The notes beneath the pieces are model-generated. The model had not been told where the DNA came from. It saw nothing but the letters and a program-made list of their open reading frames with translations, and made no database searches. This document shows positions 23,636 to 34,572 of a stretch of 64,000 nt of DNA, in pieces. Position 1 is the first letter of the stretch; every line of letters begins with the position of its first letter. Source of the DNA: Ampelocalamus luodianensis (taxonomy: Eukaryota > Streptophyta > Magnoliopsida > Poales > Poaceae); assembly GCA_036346255.1 (NCBI GenBank), contig CM070618.1, forward strand, positions 65,200,256 to 65,264,255. Reading direction: 5' to 3'. The position numbers and the translations under genes are program-made.

Positions 23636-23980
23636 ATTTGCGAATGCGTTTTGCAAATAGTTGTGGCTCATGGTTAATCCTTGTAGCATGTGACTTGAGT
23701 TTGCAAATGTGTTCTGCAAATGGTTTAAGTCCATGTACCTTATTCCTTGTGGCGTTGATTCTAATAGTTGGCAAATGTGTTTTGCAACTTGTTGAGAATC
23801 TCGCTTTATCGTTGTTTGCATCGCTTGTCAATCGTGGCAAATGTGTTTTGCAAATTGAGTTGAAGCTTAAGTGCAATTTGTGGTGTGATTCTAAAAGTTG
23901 GCAAATAAGTTTTGCAACTTGTTAAGAATCTCATTTTGAACCTTGCTTGCATCACATATCAATTGTCAAATGTGTTTTTA
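23636..23980 (+). repeat. Degenerate GCAAATGTGTTTTGCAA repeats
   Basis: Six units (near 23640, 23700, 23772, 23838, 23901 and 23965) each with GCAAATGTGTTTTGCAA or a one- or two-base variant. The core TTGCAAA...TTTGCAA is palindromic. Spacing is about 60-70 bases. They are part of the SIRE-type LTR. Confidence 0.75.
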
Positions 23981-26132
23981 AAATTGGATTTGTTTTGGAT
24001 GCAAACCGCTCTCTCAGAAAACGGTAGTACCGCGCGTTTCACGCGCAGATGACCGCAGCGGCGTATGACCGGTGGTTCTTGCGGAACTACCGCACCGCTG
24101 AGCATGCGTTGCTTTGTGTGGTGCGGTAGTACCGGCGTACCAGCAGTATGACCGCGGTACAGAGTACCGCCGCTGGTTGATCGTGACGCTTTTTCCGCAA
24201 CCATTGCATTTCGTGTGCTTTGGATTCTCGGAGGTGCGAGTACCGGCGTTATGTTCGCGGTACTACCGGCCCGCGTCGCACGGATTTTGTATGACGGCAC
24301 GTATTTTCCGAGAGCGTGCTTTTGGGTTGAGTTGAAAACCCGCGAGCGGTTGTACCGCGCTCCTTGAGCGGTATGATCGGAGATGCGGTAGTACCGCATG
24401 ATTGGTTGGCGGTCGCATCACATGTGTGCCCAACGGCTAGTTTTTCGATCGTTGGAGGAGGTGCGGTCGCATCGCAACTTAGTTGGCGGTAGTATCGCAT
24501 GTGCCGATTTTTCACAGACTTTGCCTCAACGGCTAGTTTTTGTGTGTGGGTTATATATACCCACCTTGGCCATGTGAGGGCAAGGTTGCTTGGTGCCCCA
24601 TTGAGTTTCTTTGAGCTAAGAGCAAGCCTCATACTCTTGTGTGCATGTGTTGCACTTAGTGAGTGATTGAGAGCAAACCCTAAGTGCATGTGTTGCATTA
24701 GGTTGTGGATTGCTTATCCATAGAGCTTGGTACTTGATTGGTTCAAGTGAAAGTTGAGTCTTGTTACTCTTGGTGTTTGCCGACACCTAGACGGCGTGGA
24801 GACGCAGGTGCGTCGGTGATCTTCTCAAGTGAAGTGGTGCACTTAGTTAAGCCTAGTGGTTTTAGGCCTTATTTGTGCAAAATCGATTTGTATTAGCTTC
24901 CGCATTAGAAATCGGTTTTAGCGCATAGAAGTTTTAAACGCCTATTCACCCCTCTAGTCGGCCTCCTCGATGGCGTCGTCGTGGCCATGACCGTTACCGT
25001 TGCCGTCACCGTCACTGTGGCTATCCACCGCTATCGCCATAGAGGGCGCCACCTCGATGGCGACAGCGCCATCGAGGTGGAGGCGGCGGGGAAGGACCAA
25101 AGAAGAGGACTGGGGTTGGGGTCTTGGGGAATGGACGAATGGGGAATGGGGATTGGCCGATTGAGGAAGAAGAGGAGAGTCTCAGCCCTCAGCCGAGAAA
25201 GATAGAGAGAGCCGAGAGACATGCATGAGTGAAAGAGAAAGATAAGGATGGGAAGGAGAAGAAAAAAGAAAAGAAAAGAAAGAAAAGGCTACTGTGATGT
25301 TTACCTTCTAAGGTGGCGGTGGAGAGACAGATGCACGGGCGGGGGCGGCGAGGCAGAGGCAGTGGAGGCGGGCGCGAGGTGGTGGTGGAGGCGGGTGCGT
25401 GGGTAGGGGGCAGCGGGGTGGAGGTGGAGAGGCGGGTGAGGTGAGGGCGACGGCCACGGTGAGGTGCACTCCCTCCCCCTCTGTGCTGCCACGGCCATGC
25501 CTCTGTGCTGCCCGGACCACCATGTCGCTTTCGTGCTGAGCCGACATGAGCACGACCCAACTGGTCGTGCTGTGCCACCCGTGTGCCCCATCCTCAGGCC
25601 CAACCCGACTTGTTCGTTCGTGCCGTGCCAACCCAGTATGCCACGTGTCGTGTTGTGCCGTGTCATTTGGGCCTCGGGTCAACCAGAAAGACACGACCCA
25701 ACTCCTGTGGGGGGTTGTTTGCGCGATATCTAGATATACCTGTTTGCTAGAATCTAGAAAAAAAATGTAGGAGTATCATCCGATACAACTCCTTTCCTCC
25801 ATTATGACAGTGAGAACATAAACACATTAATTAGTAGCAATTTTGTTTTGAAACCAGCATTAAGTAGCAGCAATTGATACTGAGAAACATACGGAATACG
25901 GATTCACACCTATGCTAGCTAAATTTTACTCGCGCATGTGCACAGATACACACATGCATATTCTTTACTTTTGTACCTACGAATCAGGATTTAGTAATTA
26001 ATAGTAGTCCATGAGACCATGATTGCTTGATTGCTAGATTCCCCCCAAACACTCGCCTCAGACTCTGACTATGTCTCCAGAATAGTATATAGATGAAAAT
26101 CCTAATTTTTAACCTTCAGTTTTTGCGCCTAT

Positions 26133-26149
26133 ACACACACACACACACT
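26133..26149. repeat. AC dinucleotide microsatellite
   Basis: Eight AC repeats. Confidence 0.8.
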
Positions 26150-27859
26150 TTGTAACTAAAAGCAAATCAATTAACAAAATAACATTGATGGCATGCCGTA
26201 GCTTGGTTGTCTAGTGACTTCACATGAAAAGCATGCTCCTGTGATCGATCAGCGATGGCCACTATACAAGACCAGATCTTCTCACCAGTGCGATGCTCAA
26301 AATTAACAAGGTATCATCTCCTTTACTGTGCATGCAGGTCACTGTATTACCTAACTCACCAATGCACTCCATTGTACTAGTATATGTATCAACAGTGGAT
26401 AATTAGTAAACTCGGCAGTTAAAACCATGCAAAAACAGCAGCCAGCCAGCCAGCAGCAGGGTCTGGCTGGCCCAACATTGATGAGGCCACGTTGTCGTGT
26501 TGCCCGCGCACCGAGCGCAGATCCGCCGAACAAGCGTTGGACGGGAGAGCGCGCAGTACGCGATACACATATGCTGCTGCTCGCTCGCTCGCTAGCTAGC
26601 TCGTCGTTCCTAGCTCAATGGATTGAGTTATCAGTGGTGTCGAGTGTCAATCCCGTGACATTTCTCCAGGTAACTTTTGCTCATGTTTTGCCATCAAATT
26701 GGGAGGAAAACGAGTCGTACTAGCTACTACGAGTTGCGCAATTGACACATATACTTTTGTTCATTAAGTAACAGATCCAAACCAATTCATGGACTAATAC
26801 GCCTGCTCCAATTCAGACCTTCAATTCACATCAAGAACATTGTCAAGAACCGGAAAAATACCACTCATACATCAGAATGGAAATGTAGAGAGCTAGCTGA
26901 AAAAGGCACCAGTTCATTTCGTTTTGTTGTATATGTCATATGTATGACACACCACTAGTTCTATTTACAGCGTGTAGGGGCAGCCCTTTGGGACTATTTA
27001 CACTGTGTTACTGGCAGGTGGTCACGACTCACATGTCTCATACAGTATAGCTGGATTGTCGGTATTGTAGCCTACTACAGCTCACTGTTCAATGATGAAA
27101 TGGACAAAGTACTAGCAACAAAAACGTTGTGGATGGCTGGATGCTAAATTGCTAATACTACGCCCGCGTAAGCACTGCTCTAGCTGGTAGTAATGGCTTT
27201 AAGTAGCTTAATTTGTAATCTAGTAGGAGGAGTATATTACTCCATATGTACTTCAATTCCTCACAAAGCAACAATAGTGGATATACAGGCGGCATGCATA
27301 CATAACCTCTAATTCTCGCCCTTTTAATGGCCTTTTCCTTCCATTCTTCAAGGTCTCATCCTCACACTCACATGAGCGACAGCACAAGAGTCCAAGAGAT
27401 AGGGAAGCAAGATTACAAAGAGGGGAGGAGGGGCAGCCAGGTCAGAGTGGGGATAACATAGACATGCTAGTAGTATATTGCTGGAGTACTAGCTTGTTTC
27501 CATGGCCTAAGGGATGGGCAGGGCAGGGCAGGGCCAGTAGTATGGAGGAGGAGGAGTACAGTGAGTGCTGCCACACCAATTAAAGGCAAAGGTATAAAGG
27601 AGGCCCCATAAATGAGGCACAGTGGTTGCATGCATTAGACCCCTGCACAGCCGCTGAATATTCCCTGCCCCAAGCATTAACAGCCAGAGTTTGAATGGTG
27701 GAGGACAAGCATCTGAGTACCACTGTGCAGTGCAGCTACCCCATTCTAATCTGTTGCAATGCAAAGACCACACACAGGCAGGCAGCACAAGAGCCTAGCA
27801 GTAGCAGCAAGCACTGCGGCACCAAGTGTGACCAATCAGATCAGGGCCGGCCACTACAC

Positions 27860-27885
27860 AGGAGAGAGAGAGAGAGAGAGAGAGC
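27860..27885 (+). repeat. GA dinucleotide microsatellite
   Basis: About twelve GA units in AT/GC-mixed intergenic sequence. Confidence 0.85.
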
Positions 27886-29128
27886 GCGCTAGCACATGTA
27901 AAATTGTAGCAAAAATGCATTCAAGGCCCCTGACCATCTAGAACTCAGCAGGGGGGATCTCATCTCATCCATTTGCAGCAGCAGAGGTGTCATAGATGCA
28001 ATTCCCTCGTCTCATGCATCTTGTTTGGCCTCAGTGTGGTACCACACCATCCTCTTCTTCCTGCATGCTGTGCTGGTTTAGAAGAAGAATGTCTCTAATG
28101 TGACTAATGCTAATTGATTGAGGTGCAAACAGAAGCATTAAACACACTTGTACACATCTGAGCCTACATTTGGGATGTATATATTGAGCGTGCTTTGTGA
28201 GGATGGAGAATTTGGCATGTACTGAGGGACGCTTAATTTGCTGGTGTGTATGAGTATATGTTTCAAGTAGCCAGTAGAAATTTGAAAGATGTTTATATAA
28301 CCTGTGTTGGAGATGATGGAACCGAAACAAAGATCGGGACGTTACTTGCACATATGCATTGCAAAACTATGGCTACTAGCTGTACATTTCTCAGTCTCAA
28401 ACACTGGTTGCAGTGCACAATTGCACACAAAAGATGGTCTAATTAGTCACCGAATTAAAAGAAAAAGCAGATATAGATACACTTTAAGTTCCTACTAAGT
28501 AGCAGACTGGCAGTAGAATACAATGAGCAGAGACAGAGACGGAAACAGAAACAGAGAGATTACATGCATTACAAAGTGTAACTGATGCATTCCAGGCTCA
28601 AGACTCTCTCCAACTCTTGATACTATGTTACTCAAGAAGACTGTTAAGATGTCTAATATCGCAAACAAGCTCCACGCCAAGAATGCGTCACTTACAGCCT
28701 CTTAATACACAAAAATAAAGCAGAAAAAGGAACAGAAGCAAAACAATAGAGTAATCTAGCAGGACCAATAAACTACGATACCTAGAGATATACATATATA
28801 TCTCGGACCATGACGCCTCAATTCCCCACACGCTCACACCGTATGCCTCATGCTCCCCAGCTCGTGCGTAGAGCAAATGAGATCGCAGTGAAAGCTCAGC
28901 GCAAGCTGCTCGCCAACTTTCTCCTATCTGTGAGGCTTATTCCCCTTCGACTGCTCTCTTGGATCCCCAAATGCTGGCCAGGTAGCAGCAGCAGTAGTGG
29001 TAGCACCGGTGAGCTCCATTGGGACAGGAAGAAGAGAAAGAAGATTAGGCATTTTCTTTGAGACGGAGGGAGGCTACAAGTTTGGTGTGAGGGGTTATAA
29101 GTAGAAGAAGCCAATGGAGAAAAGGGTG

Positions 29129-29141
29129 GTGTTTATATACT
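29129..29141 (-). promoter_or_regulatory. Candidate TATA box of a short minus-strand transcription unit
   Basis: On the minus strand GAGTATATAAACACC is a good plant TATA context. About 65 bases further on, an ATG (near 29057) opens a 42-codon ORF starting MPNLLSLLPVPMEL. The ORF matches nothing I recognise, so the unit could be non-coding. No splice or poly(A) evidence. Confidence 0.3.
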
Positions 29142-29224
29142 CACATGACTACAAGGCACAGAGAGAATAAAGAGAGTGGGTAGGTGGGGGAGCGCAAAAA
29201 ATGTTACAGCTGCTAGAGGGAGTG

Positions 29225-30560
29225 TTGTTGGGATACGGGTAGATTACATTAGTGAGTAATTTAAAATTATATCACGTAAATCAGAAAAATATGCGACTAA
29301 GAGATCATAAATAGTTATCACTAGACGCAAAGTGTAGCGGAAGAAAGAGTTTGAGCAGTCTGGTCCAACATCATACGTGTCGATATAATGTAAATAGTCG
29401 ATCGTCCAACATCCTTGGCCGCTGATCGTCTCCTCCAATAGCCTTTTTCGTTCCCTACGAACGTCGTGGATCGTCCTCGATCAACGCAGCTGCACCTCTA
29501 TGGTATCAACATGTCCAAGGGTGAAACACCGTACACCGGTGTGCTAGCACCAGCGCGCACGGCAGTACCTTCGGGGAGGTGGCCACTAGGGTTTTAGTGG
29601 GTGTTCAAACTCTTATCCCAAAAGCCCCACGTATCCACTTATAAAGAGCTCATAATGGATCCAATCCGAACTAGTTTGTTCCAACCCGTTAAGTGTGTGA
29701 CCTTATAGGTTCATGCGTAATCGGTCGTGACCCGGAAACTCCTTTTCGATCCACAAGTCGGCAACGGTTTCTAGCAGGACATAGCGTCTCCCGAATACAC
29801 ATAAAGATTAAATCAGACGAACCTTATGTAATATAATCTGCAGCAAGGTCCTTATCACTCACGACCAATTTGTAACTCCTTATGGCCAGTTCGCATCTAG
29901 TCACGACTAGTTCGTAACACCTTACGACCTGTTCGTTGACTAGTTTATGATCATGTACGACCAACTCACGACCAGTCTATATCTCATATGACCAGTTCGT
30001 ATCTAGTCAGACTAAGCAAACTGCTTGCGTATTCTCCTTTTGCCTCACGATATCTGATCGAACTCTAGGTGAGATATATGTCATCCATAGACTGTTCAAT
30101 CTTTTCTCGATCTAGTATTAGATAACTTCGTGTAGTCAACTCTTCGACCACTTGCGGCGCAACCATGCATTTCCTTTATTCGAGCACATCGAGGGCCCAG
30201 AGATATCTTTTCTGTTATGCTATGAGGGGCAAATATCATATTTGACTAGTCACATCTCTTCGCATGTTTTATAGCATATCCGAAAGCTATCTTTTATAAC
30301 TACCCTATTACAGAGTAACGTTTGGTAACATCTAAGTGTACTGTCACACATGTAGGAAACCATGTTGATCTCATATCTAAGGATTATACATCATCATTAC
30401 TTGAGACCAACTGGTGACACATGGAAACATAACAATCTCAATGTGTCTCAAAGTTGGTCAATCCAACATCATGTTCTCTAACATGTGCTCACACTATTGA
30501 TTCGATATCCCCTATATCTATGACTGGTGAGGCATGATCATCAATCAATACATATGTTGG
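29225..30560. repeat. LTR-like repeat
   Basis: Begins TGTTGGGATACGGGTAGATT at 29227, an LTR-like start. It includes GTCTCAAAGTTGGTCAATCC near 30440, wording typical of grass copia LTRs in inverse orientation. There is no coding sequence. The inner part (29850-30010) is dense in ACGACCAGTTCGTA-type repeats, related in wording to the TCGTA/TACGA palindromes of the Tat elements. Boundaries are uncertain. Confidence 0.45.
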
Positions 30561-30989
30561 TCTATAAATCATTAGTGTCCCGACCAGTGACATTCGACCA
30601 AATATCCTTTTAGAATAATATCGTACTCCATATATAGAGCCAGAGACATCTTCATTCTAGCACATTGACAACATTGTAGTTGCAGGGTATGCGTACGTGT
30701 TGTAAAATTGGTTTGGAAGAATGGACACAATATTTTTTTGGTAAGCTTTGGCATTGCTCGGGGATGATAATCGAGGGAGAGAATGGAACAAGATTAGGGT
30801 TTTGGAATGCTGTGAGTGCGTGCAGAAATGCAGATTGTTTGGCTTAATATTAAGTAACAAAGGGTGAGGGGGAGAGCTAGTTGTTTACACAGAAGGGGGG
30901 CCTACCTTGTTATCTGCTGCTCTTTGGCCTTGTTTACATACTCCCTCAGATAAACTCAGATTTGACCAGCTGATACCTTCTTGGGGGGG
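30561..30989. other. Intergenic, nothing recognised
   Basis: About 430 bases without a gene. A G-run of ten (near 30985-30994) lies at the apparent 5' edge of the LINE. Confidence 0.35.
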
Positions 30990-31021
30990 GGGGTAATTCA
31001 TCAGGTTCAGGTAAGCTCAAA

Positions 31022-31642
31022 TCCTTATCTTCTGTCAGAGGGGATCGACTTCAGATAGATAAGGTGGATACTGGTAAGACAGAGAACGTGATTGAAAAGG
31101 TAGAAGAAGATTCTTTACTTGCAGAAAGTGACAAAGAAGAAGGGGTGGTTGATACTGAGGTGTGGACTTCTCCAAAAAAAAAGAAGGGGAGAAAAAGCAA
31201 AGTAATTGAGCCTGCTATGGCAACATGGAAGAGCTCTAGGATCCAAGACCAAGGGATTCCTATTAAGGCTAAAGCCACAAGGTTGAAATCCATTTAGAAT
31301 CTGGAGTTACAAGGTACTACTTCTAACCCGTTTACTGTTCTTAATAATACTCTTGTTGATTACTTAGAGAAGGTAGCTACTTCTTGTGGTATTAGTTTAG
31401 GGTCTCAATCGCAGTCTACTAGTGAGGTTATTTCAGCCATGCAGGCCCAGGAATTACTTAGAGATGCTCTTTATAGAGCTGAAAAGGAGAAATTAGCTCA
31501 GGGGAGTGATGAGTCTCAAGACCACAAAGAGGGGATCTCTGAGGAGGATAAAACTCTAGATACTATTGAGAATGAGTCGAGGGGTGCAGCAGGTTTTAAA
31601 TTGAATAAGAGAGGTAAGAATAAGCTGAAAAAAGGGGTATAG
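31022..31642 (+). pseudogene. LINE ORF1 remnant
   Basis: Lysine- and glutamate-rich reading frame with a basic block (SPKKKKGRKSK near 31170-31200) and a stop at 31295-31297, continuing open from 31298 to 31642. It precedes the endonuclease by 20 bases, as in plant L1 elements where ORF1 encodes an RNA-binding protein. The N-terminal part, including any zinc knuckle, is missing. Recognised by position and composition, not by a diagnostic motif. Confidence 0.55.
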
Positions 31643-31661
31643 GGGTTACCAATTCTATATC

Positions 31662-32450
31662 ATGAAAGTCCCTTTTTGGAATATTAGAGGTCTAAGGAGA
31701 GATGCAAGGAGAAGGCAGCTTAAGGATCTTGTTTGCTCTAAAAGAGTGGATGTTGTAGGTATCTAGGAAACGGTTAAGAAAAAATTTCTGAGAGAGAGTT
31801 GGAAAGTCTAGTGGGTAATTCCTTTTTTAAGTGGCATTGGCTTCCAACTATGGATCATTATGGTGGTATTTTGTTAGGGGTGAAGCAAGATTTCTTGGAT
31901 GTGGAGAATTGTGATGTAGGGAAGTTTTTTGTGAGTATGGTGATTAGGAATAGGAAGTCTGATATCAGATGTGAGCTGATAATAGTGTATTGTCTTGCTC
32001 ATCATGATCTGGTCCCTACTTTCTTGGAGGAGTTAGAAAGGAAGTGCAAAGAGGTGAACCTTCCTATGGTTTTAGGGGGATTTTAATCTGACCAGGGAGG
32101 CAGGAGACAAAAACACTACTAACTTGAATCTGAACCTTATGAATCTTTTTAATATTTTATTTATGACAACAAATTGATGGAGATCAAGAAAAGGGGTGCA
32201 AAATTTACTTGGACTAATAAGCATAAGTGTCCCATCATGGTAAATCTTGATAGGGTCCTATTGTCCACTGATTGGGAAGCCAACTTCCCTCTGTGTCATG
32301 TGAATAGCTTGATCAGAGTGGGCTCTGACCACCATCCTATTTTGCTTAATTTTTGTGAAGGGGAAATTGTGAAGCAAGGTAGGTTTTTCTTTGAGAAGAA
32401 ATGGTTTTGTCAGGAGAACTTTAAAGATGTGGTTAAGAATTAGTGGATTG
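31662..32450 (+). pseudogene. LINE ORF2: AP endonuclease domain
   Basis: ATG 31662 opens MKVPFWNIRGLRRD, the standard start of plant L1 endonuclease. The metal-binding glutamate block (VGI-stop-ET near 31757) follows, then YGGILLGVK near 31858, a broken GGDFN-equivalent near 32075, FTWTNK near 32202 and the C-terminal GSDHHPILL near 32328. In-frame stop near 31764, frameshifts near 31790 and 32080. This domain nicks target DNA in active L1 elements; this copy cannot. Confidence 0.85.
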
Positions 32451-32548
32451 ATTCTAATAGCAGAGTCTCTGAAAATACTTATTCCCTAGACAGATGGAAT
32501 GGTTGCATTGTAGTCCCGAGATGTTTCCTTAGAGGATGTGGTGCTAAT

Positions 32549-33866
32549 GTGAATGGGGTTTATAAAATAAATAAGAAAAGTGTTTTGGAGCAGATCAAAA
32601 TGCTGGATTCTCTGGCAGAGAGAAGAGGGTTAAATGATGAAGAGTGGGTCCAGAGTTACAAGTTAGAGTCTGAGTTCGAGATGGTTTATGAGATGGAAGA
32701 GAATCATTGGCAGCAGAGGGGCAGAGTGAATTGGATCATTCAAGGGGATGCTAACACTGCTTGTTTTTTATAATAATTGTGCCAATGGGAGAAAGGGAAA
32801 GAACTATATTTTTACTTTAGATCATGAAGAGGTTACAATTAAAGACCAAGGGGTCTAAGGGACCACATTTATGGTTTCTATAAAAGTTTGTTTGGATCTG
32901 AAGTGAGTCAAGGGGTGGGCTTATCCCAAGATATCTGGAGTAGGAGCCATAGGCTGTCCACAATAGATAATGAGTTCTTGATCCAAGATTGTACTGAAGA
33001 GGAAGTTTGGAAAGTTATTAAAGAGCTTCCCTCCAATTCTGCCCGAGGGCCAGATGGTTTTCCCTAATAAGTTTTACAAAGAGTTTTGGGGGTTATTAAG
33101 GTGCAATTCCTAGGTTTGGTTAAAGTTTTTTTAGAGGGAGGCTAGATCTGAAAAGGTTGAACTTTAGAGTTATTACTTTAATTCCAAAACTCAAAGCTGC
33201 TAATAATATTAAATAGTTCAGACCTATTTATTTGTTGAATGTAAGTTTTAAAATTTTGACAAAGATTTTAGCCAACAGATTGGGGAGTAATGTGGATAAA
33301 CTTATCAATAATTGTCAGTCAACTTTTATCAAAGGAAGGAACATTCTGGATGGAGTAGTTGCTCTCCATGAGATTATCCATGAGGTCAAGCATTCAAAGA
33401 AAAAAGGGGTGATCCTGAAAATTAATTTTGAAAAGGCCTATGACAAGATTCATTGGAGTTTTTTAGAGGATGTTATGGTGAGGAAAGGCTTCTCTGAGAA
33501 GTGGACTCAGATGGTTATGAGTTCAGTAAGAGGAGGTAAAGTCAGCATCAATATTAATGGAAAGGCTGGTCCTTTTTTTTAATCCATACAAAAAGGGCTT
33601 AGAGAGGGTGATCCCCTGTGTCCCCTTCTTTTCAATCTGGCTGACGATGCCCTTTCAGCTATCATTGAGAATGCTCAGGGGAAAGGTTTAATCAGGGGTT
33701 TGATTTCTCATCTCATTCCTGGGGGCAGTATGCAGATGATACTTTGATTATGATAGATTTTGAGGAGGAGTTCTTTACTCATCTGAAATTTTTGCTTTAC
33801 TATTTTGAATGGATGTCTAGTTTGAAGATAAATTTTCACAAAAGTGAAGTGTTTGTGATGGGGTGT
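32549..33866 (+). pseudogene. LINE ORF2: reverse transcriptase, 5' part
   Basis: Motifs in order: NWIIQGDANTACF near 32730, FRPIYLLNVSFKILTKILANRL near 33219-33284 (typed here only as landmarks of the RT fingers), QSTFIKGRNILDG near 33319, INFEKAYDKIHW near 33421, LREGDPLCPLLFN near 33600 and catalytic YADD at 33729-33740. Stops near 33215 and 33582 and a frameshift before YADD break the frame. The coding sequence is interrupted at 33866 by the gypsy insertion and resumes at 45908. Confidence 0.88.
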
Positions 33867-34572
33867 TGACGAGGATTAAAATCTCTATGTATTTCTTTAA
33901 TATATAATAAAAGATCATACATCTTCATGGTCGTAACCTCTAAGGCTCACGACCTAACTGATCGTAAGGATTCCAGAGGTTATATAAAGGATACCCTGGT
34001 CAGACAAGGTCCTGTACCTAGTCTCCGACCGGTTAACTACTCGTAGAAGCTATGATCTAGCATCTGGATCTAACTCCTGGTATATTCCCTACCGTGTGAT
34101 GAATGAAACACATGTTATATATTCCATACCACACGACGTTACATGATCTTAAGTCACTGACAAACAACCATCGTACGGTTGAATGTCTCACAGACACTTA
34201 ACGGCAAAACGGTTGATACTTCATCAACCATCGTCTCGCTCCGACCAGTCGCGATGCTTCACAACATACGTCTTCTCCAAGAGTAACTGTCACCTCTTCA
34301 AGGGTTATTTAAAGATGGAGCACAGATGGAATGAGGATCAAGCGATATCGGATTGAAGCATAGCAATTAGAATCAAACTTCTGTTTCAAGCTCGATTCCT
34401 TAGAGTAGCAAGACTTACGCTCAGTGTACTTAGGGATTAGTCCACCGCCTAGTTGTAGGCACCCAGTAATAGCCAGTTTATATCAATAAAGAGCAGTCTC
34501 ATTCTCTCCCAGGAAATCCTGTGCCATTTTCCTTTATTTTATTTTGTAAGATCGACAACTCGATCGTCGACA
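33867..34572 (+). repeat. 5' LTR of Tat element
   Basis: 706 bp, TGACGAGGATT...GATCGTCGACA. Target duplication copy GGTGT immediately outside. Includes ATGGTCGTAAC and CTCACGACC repeats. CACCTCTTCAAGGGTTATTT and the AATAAAGAGCAG block near 34490 probably lie around the R region. Confidence 0.9.

Larger units (their letters stand above)
22665..24965 (+). repeat. SIRE-type copia solo LTR
   Basis: About 2.3 kb without coding sequence. It ends GCCTATTCACCCCTCTAG near 24938-24957, the same terminal signature (in opposite orientation) as the SIRE LTRs at 7618 and 48015. It shares with them the GCGGTAGTACCGC and GGTCATACCG motif vocabulary, and it lies next to no copia gag or pol. The start is placed near TGATTAATGATAAAT by resemblance and is uncertain. 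No clear target duplication was found. Interior features are degenerate CATCATGNGTTGAT repeats (23200-23400) and GCAAATGTGTTTTGCAA repeats (23636-23980). Confidence 0.6.
24966..29224. other. Intergenic region
   Basis: 24966-25700 is GC-rich with long proline/alanine-rich ORFs on the minus strand that I judge compositional. It contains an inverted repeat (GGCGCCACCTCGATGGCG with GCCATCGAGGTGG near 25048-25080). 25700-27500 is AT-rich with no gene. 27500-28500 holds purine repeats and no ORF of note. A TATA-like element near 29131 on the minus strand could start a transcript. No recognisable protein gene or known microRNA was found by eye. Confidence 0.4.

Noticed and set aside
22985..24500. 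CRISPR-like array (repeated palindromes with spacers)
   Set aside because: Eukaryotic LTR context, irregular repeat length and spacing, no cas genes; degenerate LTR repeats explain it.
25189..25733. Minus-strand ORFs of 120-130 codons rich in Pro, His and Ser
   Set aside because: Compositional, overlapping in several frames, no domain; the segment resembles transposon-type GGCACGA repeats.
27500..29060. Known plant microRNA precursor
   Set aside because: I looked for several conserved plant microRNA sequences by eye and found none; the GA and purine repeats are not hairpins.
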